Below, in pieces: positions 32,315-39,184 of a DNA stretch of 44,587 bases. The DNA is from a virus. Positions within the stretch are counted from its first letter, which is position 1, and each line of letters opens with the position of its first letter. The translations under genes and the position numbers were made by a program. The DNA lies in the IMG/VR virus record IMGVR_UViG_3300009136_000011, positions 1-44,587 of that record; one strand, written 5' to 3'. The notes below the pieces were generated by a model. The model did not search any database. It was given only the letters and a program-made list of their open reading frames with translations, and had not been told where the DNA came from.

Positions 32315-33833
32315 AGTTCCTCGACTTGATGAAGTTACGCACCCGAATGTCGGGCGGGATGGTCGACTGGCCATCCCACTCTGGCAGCGGGAAGCTCAGT
32401 GTCTTTTTCTTAAATTGATTCCGGGCCCAGTTGTCGCTCTGGTTGTTGGCCTTGGAGTAATGCCGGAGCATGGCGTAGAACTGCTCATGGTTGACCCAAC
32501 CCTCAGGCAGGGCCTTGACCAGATTCTTGCCGAGCCTGACGAGGTCGGCCTCCTGCACTGAGACATCGCGCTTCGAGAGCGGGACCTCCCAACCACACTT
32601 GGGGCAGATCCTCATGCCGGAAAATATGTGGCTGCACTCGGCGCATACCTGCTCGCGCTTCTCATGCTCGCCAGATTGCGGGTCCTTGGTCCAGTTCTCG
32701 CAGGCCTTCTTGCCCTCGTCGAGGCGCCAGCGGAATAGATCGTCAGCCATGCCGAGCGAGGTCACGTTGCCGGCGTGGTCGAGGACCATGCAGGTCTTAA
32801 AGCCGGGATGATCTGGCTTCTTGATGACATAGCCCTCATCGGAGACTGCTGGCCTCATGCCGCGGCCGATCATCTGTAGGTGCAGGACAATCGACTTGGT
32901 CGGTCGAGCGATGACAATGCAATCGACGCTTGGCGCGTCGAATCCGTAGCTCGCGATGGACACGTTGACGAGGACCTGGACCTGACCGCACTTGAACCGC
33001 TCGACGATCTCATCGCGCTGCTCGTCCGTTTTCTTGTGGTGCAGGCTGGCGCTGCGCACACCGAGCTCACGGAACCGATCATGCAGGGCCTCGCAATGGG
33101 CGATGTCGACAGCGAACACGATTGTATGGCGGTCTGGGGCCAGCCTGAGCCAGTTATCGACCACATCCCCGACCAGCTCGACGCAGGCAGCGGACAGCGG
33201 AGCATTCACGTAGTCACCGCGCGACACCTTGATGCCGGTCAGGTCAGGCGTGGCGCCTCCCCAATACTCGCAGGGCGCCAGCCAGCCATCAGCGATCAAT
33301 CGCCTGACACTGGTGACATGCTTGATCTCAGTGAAAAAGCTCCCGAGACCCTTTCCGGTCTGCCTTGCCGGCGTGGCTGTATAGCCATCTATCCGGGCCT
33401 TGGGAGCGTAATGCTCGAGGATCTCCAAGATCTTGGGCGCCATCGCCAGATGACACTCGTCGACCAGCACTCGCTTGACCTTGGGGAAGTAGAAATTGGA
33501 ACGCTTGGCGCGCGAGATCATCGTATGCCAGCTCACGATATGCACAGGAGCGACAGGGTCCCACCGTTCGCCGGCTCGCTTGGCCCGGAGGATGCCAACA
33601 TTCTGGACACCAACCTGATCGGCCACCACCTTGGCGGTCTGATTGAAAATGATGTCTCGCGGAGTGAGGATCGCCGTGCTGTCACCGCGATCGAGCTCGC
33701 GCTTGGCGATCAGGGCTTGGATGATTGTCTTGCCGGATCCGGTAGGCGAGCAATGGATGATCCGATCGTCCGTGCCATGGTGCATGGCGTAGTTGACGTC
33801 ATCGTCCTGGTACTGGCGCGGCGTGATTATCAT
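32262..33833 (-). CDS. SF2 DEAD/DEAH-type helicase
   Basis: This 523-residue protein has motif I SPTGSGKT at 29-36, motif II DECH near 124, motif III-like 'GYTATPAR', and motif VI 'QMIGRGMRP' near residue 330, so both RecA-like lobes are present. The C-terminal region has a zinc ribbon (CAECSHIF...CPKCGW). Such SF2 enzymes occur in place of replicative helicases in many podoviruses lacking a DNA polymerase gene. It may remodel origins, branch points or R-loops. Confidence 0.88.
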   Translation of the reverse strand: MIITPRQYQDDDVNYAMHHGTDDRIIHCSPTGSGKTIIQALIAKRELDRGDSTAILTPRDIIFNQTAKVVADQVGVQNVGILRAKRAGERWDPVAPVHIVSWHTMISRAKRSNFYFPKVKRVLVDECHLAMAPKILEILEHYAPKARIDGYTATPARQTGKGLGSFFTEIKHVTSVRRLIADGWLAPCEYWGGATPDLTGIKVSRGDYVNAPLSAACVELVGDVVDNWLRLAPDRHTIVFAVDIAHCEALHDRFRELGVRSASLHHKKTDEQRDEIVERFKCGQVQVLVNVSIASYGFDAPSVDCIVIARPTKSIVLHLQMIGRGMRPAVSDEGYVIKKPDHPGFKTCMVLDHAGNVTSLGMADDLFRWRLDEGKKACENWTKDPQSGEHEKREQVCAECSHIFSGMRICPKCGWEVPLSKRDVSVQEADLVRLGKNLVKALPEGWVNHEQFYAMLRHYSKANNQSDNWARNQFKKKTLSFPLPEWDGQSTIPPDIRVRNFIKSRNYAYGAMQRKLRAQGKIR

Positions 33834-34165
33834 GGCTGCTCCGGCAACCGGCGCCAGTGTGTGAAATGTACCTCGCTTGGATGCGGCAGCATGTTCGAGT
33901 TGCTCCGATTGCTGGAGAACATATCGATCTTGAAGCCGTACTCTTTGGAGAATGTCAGCAGGTTCACCTCCTCGGGCACCGCCTCCTCCTTGACATGCCA
34001 GTCGTCTGGATTCGGCACCAGATCAAACGAGATCTGGGCCCATTCCCAGATCCCTACCCGACACGTACAGCAGAAGGCGAAGGGCACCAGCCCGACGAAG
34101 CCCTCGCAGCCAACCTCGTCCACATTGAACGAGGAGCTGCAGATGGAGCAATAGCGGACGTTCAC
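33830..34165 (-). CDS. Zinc-ribbon hypothetical protein
   Basis: The GTG at 34165 overlaps the ParB-like stop as GTGA, giving 111 residues beginning MNVRYCSICSSSF. Two CxxC-type pairs (CSIC and CCTC, about 25 residues apart) form a probable zinc site. The C-terminal half is polar. The function is unknown. Confidence 0.6.
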   Translation of the reverse strand: MNVRYCSICSSSFNVDEVGCEGFVGLVPFAFCCTCRVGIWEWAQISFDLVPNPDDWHVKEEAVPEEVNLLTFSKEYGFKIDMFSSNRSNSNMLPHPSEVHFTHWRRLPEQP

Positions 34166-34902
34166 TTGGCCTTTCGCCGTATCAGCACGGCATGACTGCA
34201 CCACGCTGCCACGTACTCGAGATCCGCTGTGTCGTCTGCGCTGAGGTCGACGAACTGGCTGTTGACATCCTCACCACCAAACGGGAAGGCCTTGATTGCG
34301 GACAGAGCCTCGCGGAGCTCGGTCGTGTTGACCTCCTCCTGAGTAGGCGCCGGCCGCGTTGGCCGCTCGTCATCCGGGCTCGGGTCCTCGCCTTTTCCGG
34401 GCTTGTTACCTTTGCCCTTCTTGCGCTTGCCGAGGTTCAGATCCAGATTGTCGCGGATATTGCGCACCGTGCGCTCATTCACCCGACAGATGTCGGCAAT
34501 CTCTATGACCTTGAGCGTGGAGATCTCCGGGTCCTTGAGTGCTACCTCAACAGAGTTTCGCTTGTCGGCATTGGTGCGCCGCAGGCCGTGCTCGTCGTTG
34601 CAGCCCAGAGCCCAGAGCAGGGCCTCATGCAAACCGCCCTCATGGACCTCGACCTTGCACTTCGGGATCTCGGCATTCACGTAGGCGTGATGCCTGTGAA
34701 ACCCATCGGCCAGAATGTAGCGGTCGGAGTCAGTCTCCGCGAACACAACCAGCGCCGGCATCTGCGCGCCATTCTTGAGCGCCTCCGTGTACTCGTCGAT
34801 TGTGGTCTTGTCCAGTTTCTTGCGAACCTGGGTCGCGGCCGAGGCGAGGATGTTGTCCGTCGCCAGTTCCATTTTCCTAATCTTCTTTTTGGTCGGCATC
34901 AT
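34162..34902 (-). CDS. ParB/Srx-domain protein
   Basis: ATG 34902 or 34899 follows AAGGAGG and gives about 246 residues. The ParB N-terminal pattern is visible: 'ALVVFAETDSDRYILADGFHRHHAYVN', then 'ALLWALGCNDEHGLRRTNADKRNSVEVAL', then an HTH 'VIEIADICRVNERTVRNIRDNL'. The tail is Lys/Gly- and Pro-rich. Phage ParB-like proteins act as nucleases or DNA-binding regulators. It sits beside the helicase. Confidence 0.75.
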   Translation of the reverse strand: MMPTKKKIRKMELATDNILASAATQVRKKLDKTTIDEYTEALKNGAQMPALVVFAETDSDRYILADGFHRHHAYVNAEIPKCKVEVHEGGLHEALLWALGCNDEHGLRRTNADKRNSVEVALKDPEISTLKVIEIADICRVNERTVRNIRDNLDLNLGKRKKGKGNKPGKGEDPSPDDERPTRPAPTQEEVNTTELREALSAIKAFPFGGEDVNSQFVDLSADDTADLEYVAAWCSHAVLIRRKAK

Positions 34903-35191
34903 CGTCCTCCTTGGTGCCAAAACTTAGGTCCTGCTGGCTGTTGTAGATGTACTCGAGCGTGGCCTCCTTCTCGTTGGCCAGTTCAGTGATGACCGCCTCC
35001 TCGAGAGTCTTGGTCTGACCGCCTGCCAGCAGCTTGAATATGTCGCGCTTCTCGATGCCGGTGTTCTCGGCAATCACTACCTGCTCGCAGGCTTCCTCGA
35101 ATTTCAGCTTGAGCGCATACAGTTGCTCGGCCGCGTCGTTGCGGAGCCGCTGCCTGAATGACAGCTTTTTCTTCTTAGCTTTCTTCGCCAC
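34877..35191 (-). CDS. Small basic helical protein
   Basis: The GTG at 35191 with GAGG upstream gives 104 residues beginning MAKKAKKKKLSFRQRLRND. The N-terminus is Lys/Arg-rich; the rest is acidic and helical, ending in an Asp/Glu-rich tail. It overlaps both neighbours. It is possibly a DNA-associated partner of the ParB-like protein. Confidence 0.55.
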   Translation of the reverse strand: MAKKAKKKKLSFRQRLRNDAAEQLYALKLKFEEACEQVVIAENTGIEKRDIFKLLAGGQTKTLEEAVITELANEKEATLEYIYNSQQDLSFGTKEDDDADQKED

Positions 35192-35423
35192 TTTCCTCTC
35201 TCCTCGATAGTTCAACCTCGGCCGACTTGAGAAACTCGCTCATCGCGCGCTTCATCTCGTTGACCTCCTCGACAGTTTTCTGACTGCCGTCCTCGTTCTT
35301 CTGGTACTGGGGCAACGGCATCGGATCAATTGTCTTGACCGCCCACCGCAGATAACCGCTCGGGATCTCGCCCATCGGAGTCCCTTCATGCTTGCCGAAA
35401 TGGCATACCAATTCCTCACCCAT
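35175..35423 (-). CDS. ExoX-C/DUF3820-like small protein
   Basis: ATG 35423 with GGAGA upstream gives 82 residues. 'HFGKHEGTPMGEIPSGYLRWAVKTI' matches the short module found at the end of exonuclease X-like proteins and as stand-alone DUF3820 proteins. The rest is a charged helix. A role in DNA metabolism is likely; the enzymatic function is unknown. Confidence 0.7.
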   Translation of the reverse strand: MGEELVCHFGKHEGTPMGEIPSGYLRWAVKTIDPMPLPQYQKNEDGSQKTVEEVNEMKRAMSEFLKSAEVELSRREESGEES

Positions 35424-35757
35424 CGTTGCTCTCCTTTTTCGGAATACCGTTCTTGTTGTACTGAGGCCAGAAGCCTCGCCTGTGCATGAAGTCGACGACC
35501 TCACGCAATGTTTTTCTGCCGACGCCATCAAGCCTCAGCAGCTCAATAGTGTTGTGCTCGCTGAGTAGTACGCCGATCGCCCACCACGCCCTTAACGACA
35601 GCCTCGGGTGCCGGCCAGCTCGCAGGTCGTTGCGGTGCTTGTAGACGATCTGCCTGACGCGCTCGAGGCTGATGTCAAACCGCTCTCCGATCTCTCGGAA
35701 GCTGGCCTTGTCCAGCCTCATCGAAATAATCTCAGCGTTTCGCTCTCTCAGTTCCAT
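35416..35757 (-). CDS. Putative transcription regulator: sigma-4-like HTH plus RNAP alpha-CTD-like HhH
   Basis: ATG 35757 gives 113 residues. 'ISMRLDKASFREIGERFDISLERVRQIVYKH' has the pattern of a sigma region-4 helix-turn-helix. The C-terminal 'TIELLRLDGVGRKTLREVVDFMHRRGFWP' strongly resembles the second helix-hairpin-helix of the RNA polymerase alpha C-terminal domain. The combination in one small protein suggests a factor that imitates or contacts RNA polymerase. It could redirect host polymerase to phage promoters, as the phage has no polymerase of its own. Confidence 0.6.
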   Translation of the reverse strand: MELRERNAEIISMRLDKASFREIGERFDISLERVRQIVYKHRNDLRAGRHPRLSLRAWWAIGVLLSEHNTIELLRLDGVGRKTLREVVDFMHRRGFWPQYNKNGIPKKESNDG

Positions 35758-35911
35758 CGTCTGCCCTCCCAATTTCCTCGCCGTCTTTGAAACGGATGCC
35801 CACCAGCCGGCAGTTCGGAAACAGCTCCTTGATGGCATCCAAAAAATCTCGGTCCTCGTCGCTCAATTTTGCGCGTATGCGCATTCGTTCAACTGTTCGA
35901 TCTGTTTTCAT
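35732..35911 (-). CDS. Small charged hypothetical protein
   Basis: ATG 35911 gives 59 residues beginning MKTDRTVERMRIRAKLSDED. It overlaps the next gene by 26 bases. No family is recognised. A 27-30-codon frame upstream (GTG or TTG start near 35994-36003) ends in a TGATG overlap with this start, but it is too weak to annotate. Confidence 0.55.
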   Translation of the reverse strand: MKTDRTVERMRIRAKLSDEDRDFLDAIKELFPNCRLVGIRFKDGEEIGRADDGTERAKR

Positions 35912-36091
35912 CAGACACAACTCCGGGCCTTTGGCCTGCTTGGAAGCACAGCTACTCGGCTCACCTTTGTCTGCTCGTTGCGCCTAATGGCCACGCAGAT
36001 CAACGGACAGCCCGTAGGTCCTCCCTGCGATTTTTGCCTGCTTCGAGTTTCGGTCGAGTGTGGGAATAGCACCGCTGGTTGCGGTCTGCTG

Positions 36092-36120
36092 TTGTCATAG
36101 ACACAAGATCTTGTGATAAG
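36092..36120. promoter_or_regulatory. Promoter-like site containing a 14-bp operator palindrome
   Basis: The perfect palindrome CACAAGATCTTGTG is at 36102-36115. On the plus strand TTGTCA (36092-36097), 17 bases, then GATAAG (36115-36120) would place the palindrome between -35 and -10. The minus strand has no equally good pair, although the leftward genes from 35911 need a promoter here. The surroundings are AT-richer than neighbouring genes. A dimeric repressor site is likely; the promoter direction is unresolved. Confidence 0.5.
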
Positions 36121-36162
36121 ATTCTTGCATCTGGTTCAGGCGGCAAACCGATAACCAGATTC

Positions 36163-36195
36163 GAGGCCTCACTGTCCTGTCGGGAGTGAGGCCTC
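36163..36195. terminator. Strong 11-bp-stem hairpin between two leftward operons
   Basis: The sequence GAGGCCTCACT, an 11-base loop, then AGTGAGGCCTC forms a perfect 11-bp stem. It lies between the small membrane gene ending at 36224 and the operator site at 36102, so it probably ends the upstream leftward transcript. No clear U-run follows on either strand, so termination may need a factor. The short palindrome CGTGATTCACG is at 36212-36222 just before it. Confidence 0.5.
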
Positions 36196-36223
36196 ATTCG
36201 TTCTGAAACTACGTGATTCACGA

Positions 36224-36337
36224 TCAGTCTGCAACCATGAAAGGCCAGACCGTCCAAACGACCCAAGCGATCATCGCCCAGTCGTTCCAGCTCAGCACCA
36301 GCAGCGAAAACCACACAAGAGCGTAGAGCTGGAACAT
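36224..36337 (-). CDS. Very small two-helix membrane protein
   Basis: This 37-codon frame begins MFQLYALVWFSLLVLSW, followed by a short polar turn and 'AMIAWVVWTVWPFMV', giving two Trp-rich hydrophobic segments. GGAGG lies 12 bases before the ATG, inside the end of the previous gene. It is the last gene of the operon starting at 37337. Its function is unknown; exclusion or envelope effects are possible. Confidence 0.5.
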   Translation of the reverse strand: MFQLYALVWFSLLVLSWNDWAMIAWVVWTVWPFMVAD

Positions 36338-36339
36338 GG

Positions 36340-36543
36340 CTAGTGCGCGCCTCCGGGGCACAGGAATCGATCCTCGGGAATGTCCGAGGCAGGGAAACCG
36401 TCACCAAGCCTGATGTAGTTCTGCCGACCGTCCTGCGATTGCAGGATGTAGTCGCCGGGAGACTCGATACGCTGGTCGCGGATCTCGAGCAGCGTGGATG
36501 CGAACAGGGCTCTGCGCGCAAATGATGTTGATGGATCTGACAT
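36340..36543 (-). CDS. Small hypothetical protein
   Basis: The second of two close ATGs (36543) has AAGGAG seven bases upstream and gives 67 residues beginning MSDPSTSFARRALF. 'SPGDYILQSQDGRQNYIRLGDGFPASDIPEDRFLCPGG' resembles no family I know. It lies in a chain of short genes. Confidence 0.55.
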   Translation of the reverse strand: MSDPSTSFARRALFASTLLEIRDQRIESPGDYILQSQDGRQNYIRLGDGFPASDIPEDRFLCPGGAH

Positions 36544-36545
36544 TC

Positions 36546-36770
36546 TCATTCTCCTTCTCTTGGTTTTAGCATCAGCTCCCGCTCATGGCAGAACTGACAC
36601 TGGAAATGGTCGTGGTCGTCGGCGTAGCCCTCACTGATAACACCGTCGACGCAATGCGCGTTCGGGCACTTGGCCACGCGCAGCAGCTCCTTGGCGTGGG
36701 CCAGGGCGAGCTCGGTCTCGGTGTACTTCTTGTTTGCGCCAGTCGCAGCAACCTCGAAGTCATCGCTCAT
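36546..36770 (-). CDS. Small zinc-finger protein
   Basis: This 74-residue protein has 'KCPNAHCVDGVI' and 'HFQCQFCHEREL', a C-x4-C...C-x2-C arrangement likely to bind zinc. The N-terminal half is helical. It overlaps the upstream stop as ATGA. Such proteins are common in early phage regions and may bind nucleic acids or act as adaptors. Confidence 0.62.
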   Translation of the reverse strand: MSDDFEVAATGANKKYTETELALAHAKELLRVAKCPNAHCVDGVISEGYADDHDHFQCQFCHERELMLKPREGE

Positions 36771-36904
36771 CGGAACCTCCAGTATTCGTCATCCTCCGCT
36801 CGCCTACGACCTATCCAGCGGCCGAGCTCCATGGCTCCGATCGCGGAAAAGATGCCGGCGCCGTAGCAGGTCAGGCCGAGCATGAACAGGTCAAAGCCTG
36901 TCAC
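36767..36904 (-). CDS. Very small membrane protein
   Basis: This 45-codon frame with a GTG start overlaps the upstream stop as GTGA and the next start as ATGA. It contains one hydrophobic segment, 'DLFMLGLTCYGAGIFSAIGAM', followed by a basic 'GRWIGRRRAEDDEYW', so the C-terminus is probably cytoplasmic. The function is unknown. Confidence 0.58.
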   Translation of the reverse strand: MTGFDLFMLGLTCYGAGIFSAIGAMELGRWIGRRRAEDDEYWRFR

Positions 36905-37188
36905 AGCTCCACCACTACGTTGATGACATTGCCGATCTTCTCGGTCAGCTCGCGGTAGCTCGAGATCTGGTACTGCAGCTCCTCGAGGTCGTTGCGCACT
37001 GGCTCAGGAGGGCAGTCGGTGATCGGATTGAGGCGCTCCTCGTTCTGGCCGTACATCCTGATCTGCACTGACGTCAGCCGATTGAGCTGCAGTTCGAGGT
37101 TGCTGTTTACATCGCTGAGCTCGCTGGCCTGTCGGCGTATCACGCCCTCCGCGCTTGCTGTGGCCACTTGGCCCATTGCTTCACTCAT
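36901..37188 (-). CDS. Coiled-coil hypothetical protein
   Basis: This 95-residue protein begins MSEAMGQVATASAEGVIRR and has heptad-like helical stretches ('LSDVNSNLELQLNRL' and 'LEELQYQISSYRELTEKIG'). It overlaps the ribbon-helix-helix gene upstream by 4 bases. No family is recognised. Confidence 0.58.
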   Translation of the reverse strand: MSEAMGQVATASAEGVIRRQASELSDVNSNLELQLNRLTSVQIRMYGQNEERLNPITDCPPEPVRNDLEELQYQISSYRELTEKIGNVINVVVEL

Positions 37189-37337
37189 ACTGGAATCCTC
37201 TTCTTTTTGGCTTGGTTGCGAATAAAGTTCCGCAAGTAGTTGGATTTGCTCACGCCTTCGCGTTTTGCCAGTGCTTCCAGGGCATTGTTCTCGCGAGGGC
37301 TGAGCCGCATGTGGAACTGCTTGTCTTTAATCTCCAT
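37185..37337 (-). CDS. CopG/Arc-like ribbon-helix-helix protein
   Basis: ATG 37337 gives 50 residues. 'KQFHMRLSPRENNALEALAKREGVSKSNYLRNFI' is a typical ribbon-helix-helix pattern: a short strand followed by two helices. No Shine-Dalgarno sequence precedes the ATG. It is the first gene of the leftward block and faces the recombination operon across a short shared regulatory gap, so it probably autoregulates both. Confidence 0.68.
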   Translation of the reverse strand: MEIKDKQFHMRLSPRENNALEALAKREGVSKSNYLRNFIRNQAKKKRIPV

Positions 37338-37394
37338 ACGGGCTACAGTAAACACGTTTGTAAACACAGTCAAATAAACTTACGCGAGGAAAAA
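37338..37394. promoter_or_regulatory. Divergent control region with GTGTTTAC repeats
   Basis: On the minus strand two direct GTGTTTAC copies stand 12 bases apart, between TTGACT (-35) and TACTGT, with 17 bases of spacing. A transcript from this promoter would start at or next to the ATG of the ribbon-helix-helix gene, i.e. be leaderless. On the plus strand the gap ends with the CGCGAGGAA site. The repeats are likely operators for the ribbon-helix-helix protein. Confidence 0.5.
37383..37391 (+). promoter_or_regulatory. CGCGAGGAA leader/ribosome site 5
   Basis: This exact copy lies three bases before the ATG at 37395, the shortest spacing of the set. Confidence 0.7.
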
Positions 37395-38411
37395 ATGGAT
37401 ACCGAAAATCAAGAATCTGTCCGTGAGGACGAAGCATCAGAAGGGCTCGAAAACCGAGTCATAACTTTCAACATCAACGACGCTGCCATCGCTGAGATCA
37501 AAGAGGATCTCGGAGAGGTCGACGCCTATAAGGATCTGGCTGGCGCCAAGGCTGCGAAGAAAACCTTGACCAAGATGCGCACCACCCTGGGCGAGGCTCA
37601 CAAGGCAGCCAAGGCAGACGCGCTGGCCTACGGTCGACGCTGTGACGGCGAGAAGAATCGCCTGCTCGAGCTCATCGCTGAGATCGAGGACCCGATCACC
37701 GAGCAGCTCGACGAGATCAAGAACGCCGAGGCTCGCGAGGAGCAGCAGCGACAGGACAAGATCATGGAGGGCATCGAACAGATCCAAGCCTTCGCTCTTG
37801 ACCGTCACGATCTGACGTTCGACCAGCTCAACGAGCGACTCGACACCCTGCTATCCCTCAAGGTTGACCCGGATTTTTACGCCGAGCACACCGAGGATGC
37901 AGAGAATGCCAAGGAGGTAGCCGAATCCAAGCTGCGCATCGCCATCATCAATGAGCAGTCGCGGCTCGAAGAGGTAGCCAAGAACGAGGCCATCGAGGCT
38001 GAGAACAAGGAGCTGCGCGAGAAACTGGCCAAGTCTGAGGCCGAGCAGGCCGAGAAGGATGCAGCCCAGAAGGTCATCGACGATGCCGCTGCTGCTGAGC
38101 AGAAGGAGAAGGATGACGCTCGCCAGAAGGAGCTCGACGATCAGGCCGAAGAGCAGCGCATCGCTCAGGAAAAGATCGACGCCGACGCTGCCGAGAAGGC
38201 CCAGAAGGAGGCCGACGACGAGGCTGCTGCGCTCGCCGCCATTCAGGCACCAGACCGAGAGAAGCTGACGCTGTTCGCTGATGCCGTTGGCCATCTGGTC
38301 AATGTGAAACCCACGCTGCAGTCGGACGCCGGCAACCAGATCCTATTGGACGCGGTCGCCAGCCTGCTGCAGGTCAAGAGCTACATCGAAACCAAACGCG
38401 AGGAACTGTAA
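37395..38411 (+). CDS. Coiled-coil protein of the recombination operon
   Basis: This 338-residue, highly charged protein has a central and C-terminal region (about 180-290) that is a long Glu/Lys/Ala coiled coil. The N-terminal 'ITFNINDAAIAEIKEDLGEVDAYKDLAGAKAAKKTLTKMRTTLGEAHKAAKADALAYGRRCDGEKNRLLELI' resembles phage proteins encoded with annealing proteins. It lies directly upstream of ERF, with ATG overlap. It is probably an accessory of recombination. Initiation is at 37395, where the CGCGAGGAA site lies. Confidence 0.7.
   Translation: MDTENQESVREDEASEGLENRVITFNINDAAIAEIKEDLGEVDAYKDLAGAKAAKKTLTKMRTTLGEAHKAAKADALAYGRRCDGEKNRLLELIAEIEDPITEQLDEIKNAEAREEQQRQDKIMEGIEQIQAFALDRHDLTFDQLNERLDTLLSLKVDPDFYAEHTEDAENAKEVAESKLRIAIINEQSRLEEVAKNEAIEAENKELREKLAKSEAEQAEKDAAQKVIDDAAAAEQKEKDDARQKELDDQAEEQRIAQEKIDADAAEKAQKEADDEAAALAAIQAPDREKLTLFADAVGHLVNVKPTLQSDAGNQILLDAVASLLQVKSYIETKREEL
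38397..38405 (+). promoter_or_regulatory. CGCGAGGAA leader/ribosome site 6
   Basis: This exact copy lies inside the end of the coiled-coil gene, five bases before the ERF ATG at 38411. It therefore encodes Arg-Glu-Glu there while serving as a ribosome site. Confidence 0.7.
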
Positions 38412-39184
38412 TGTCAGAAGATCATCCAGAGTACAACACCGAGTCCGAGGACCCGATCATCAACAAGGACGGCGAGCAGGTCGGAGTGCTGCGCCATGTA
38501 TTCCAGACGCCGGCAGCACCGCTACCGCCAGAGCGCGACAAGCTGTTCGCTGCACTGGCCAAGGCCCAGGGCGAGATCCAGTCCGCGATCGCAGACAAAG
38601 AGAACACGCATTTCAATTTCAAGTACGCGGATCTCGATGCCTGTTGGGAGGCTTGCCGCAAGCCATTGAGTGACAACGAGCTGGCGGTCATCCAACTGCC
38701 AGAGGTAGGCGAGAACAGCGCCGTGACCATGCGCACGATCCTTGGCCACAGCTCAGGACAGTCGATCTCCAGCGTCTACACGATGCACCCCGACAAGACG
38801 ACACCGCAGGGCATCGCGTCCTGCATGACGTACCTCAGACGCTACATGCTGTGCGCCATGGTCGGGATCTCGCAGGAGGATGACGACGCCAACCGGGCGA
38901 GCGCAGATCCAGACGAGTACGACCGCATCAGCAAGACGCAGGTCGACGAGCTGCTGGTGCTGGCTGACAACCTGTTCAAGAAGTCTGCCGATGCCGTGGT
39001 CGAGAGGATGCTGGCCAAGGTGTTCGAGCTGACCGCGCTCAAGGACATCCCCGCGGAGCTCTTCGAGCAGGCCAAGACGCTACTGGAGAATCAGGCCAAG
39101 CGTGAGAACAAGGCAGCCAAGCCGACGCCGAAAGCCAAGACCGACAAGGAGAAGCTGGCCGAGCTCGAAGCGGACAAGAAGTAA
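38411..39184 (+). CDS. erf: ERF-family single-strand annealing protein
   Basis: The protein has 257 residues. 'KLFAALAKAQGEIQSAIADKENTHFNFKYADLDACWEACRKPLSDNELAVIQ' and 'GIASCMTYLRRYMLCAMVGISQEDDDAN' are hallmark ERF motifs. The C-terminal tail is Lys/Ala-rich. ERF anneals complementary strands and pairs with an exonuclease; the next gene is YqaJ-type. It may serve genome circularisation or concatemer formation after entry. The gene overlaps the downstream start. Confidence 0.88.
   Translation: MSEDHPEYNTESEDPIINKDGEQVGVLRHVFQTPAAPLPPERDKLFAALAKAQGEIQSAIADKENTHFNFKYADLDACWEACRKPLSDNELAVIQLPEVGENSAVTMRTILGHSSGQSISSVYTMHPDKTTPQGIASCMTYLRRYMLCAMVGISQEDDDANRASADPDEYDRISKTQVDELLVLADNLFKKSADAVVERMLAKVFELTALKDIPAELFEQAKTLLENQAKRENKAAKPTPKAKTDKEKLAELEADKK

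Noticed and set aside
32880-34154. 424-codon open frame on the plus strand
   Set aside because: It is fully antisense to the SF2 helicase, which has all its motifs. GC-rich codon use leaves long antisense frames open; this one has no ribosome site or domain.
34192-34989. 265-codon open frame on the plus strand
   Set aside because: It is antisense to the ParB-like gene and has no recognisable sequence features.
35913-36003. 27-30 codon frame starting at a GTG or TTG and ending in TGATG
   Set aside because: The overlap with the next start is suggestive, but there is no ribosome site at the right distance and no sequence feature.
36000-36521. 173-codon frame on the minus strand
   Set aside because: It overlaps two better supported small genes and the hairpin/operator region, has low-complexity Ser/Arg composition, and lacks a ribosome site.
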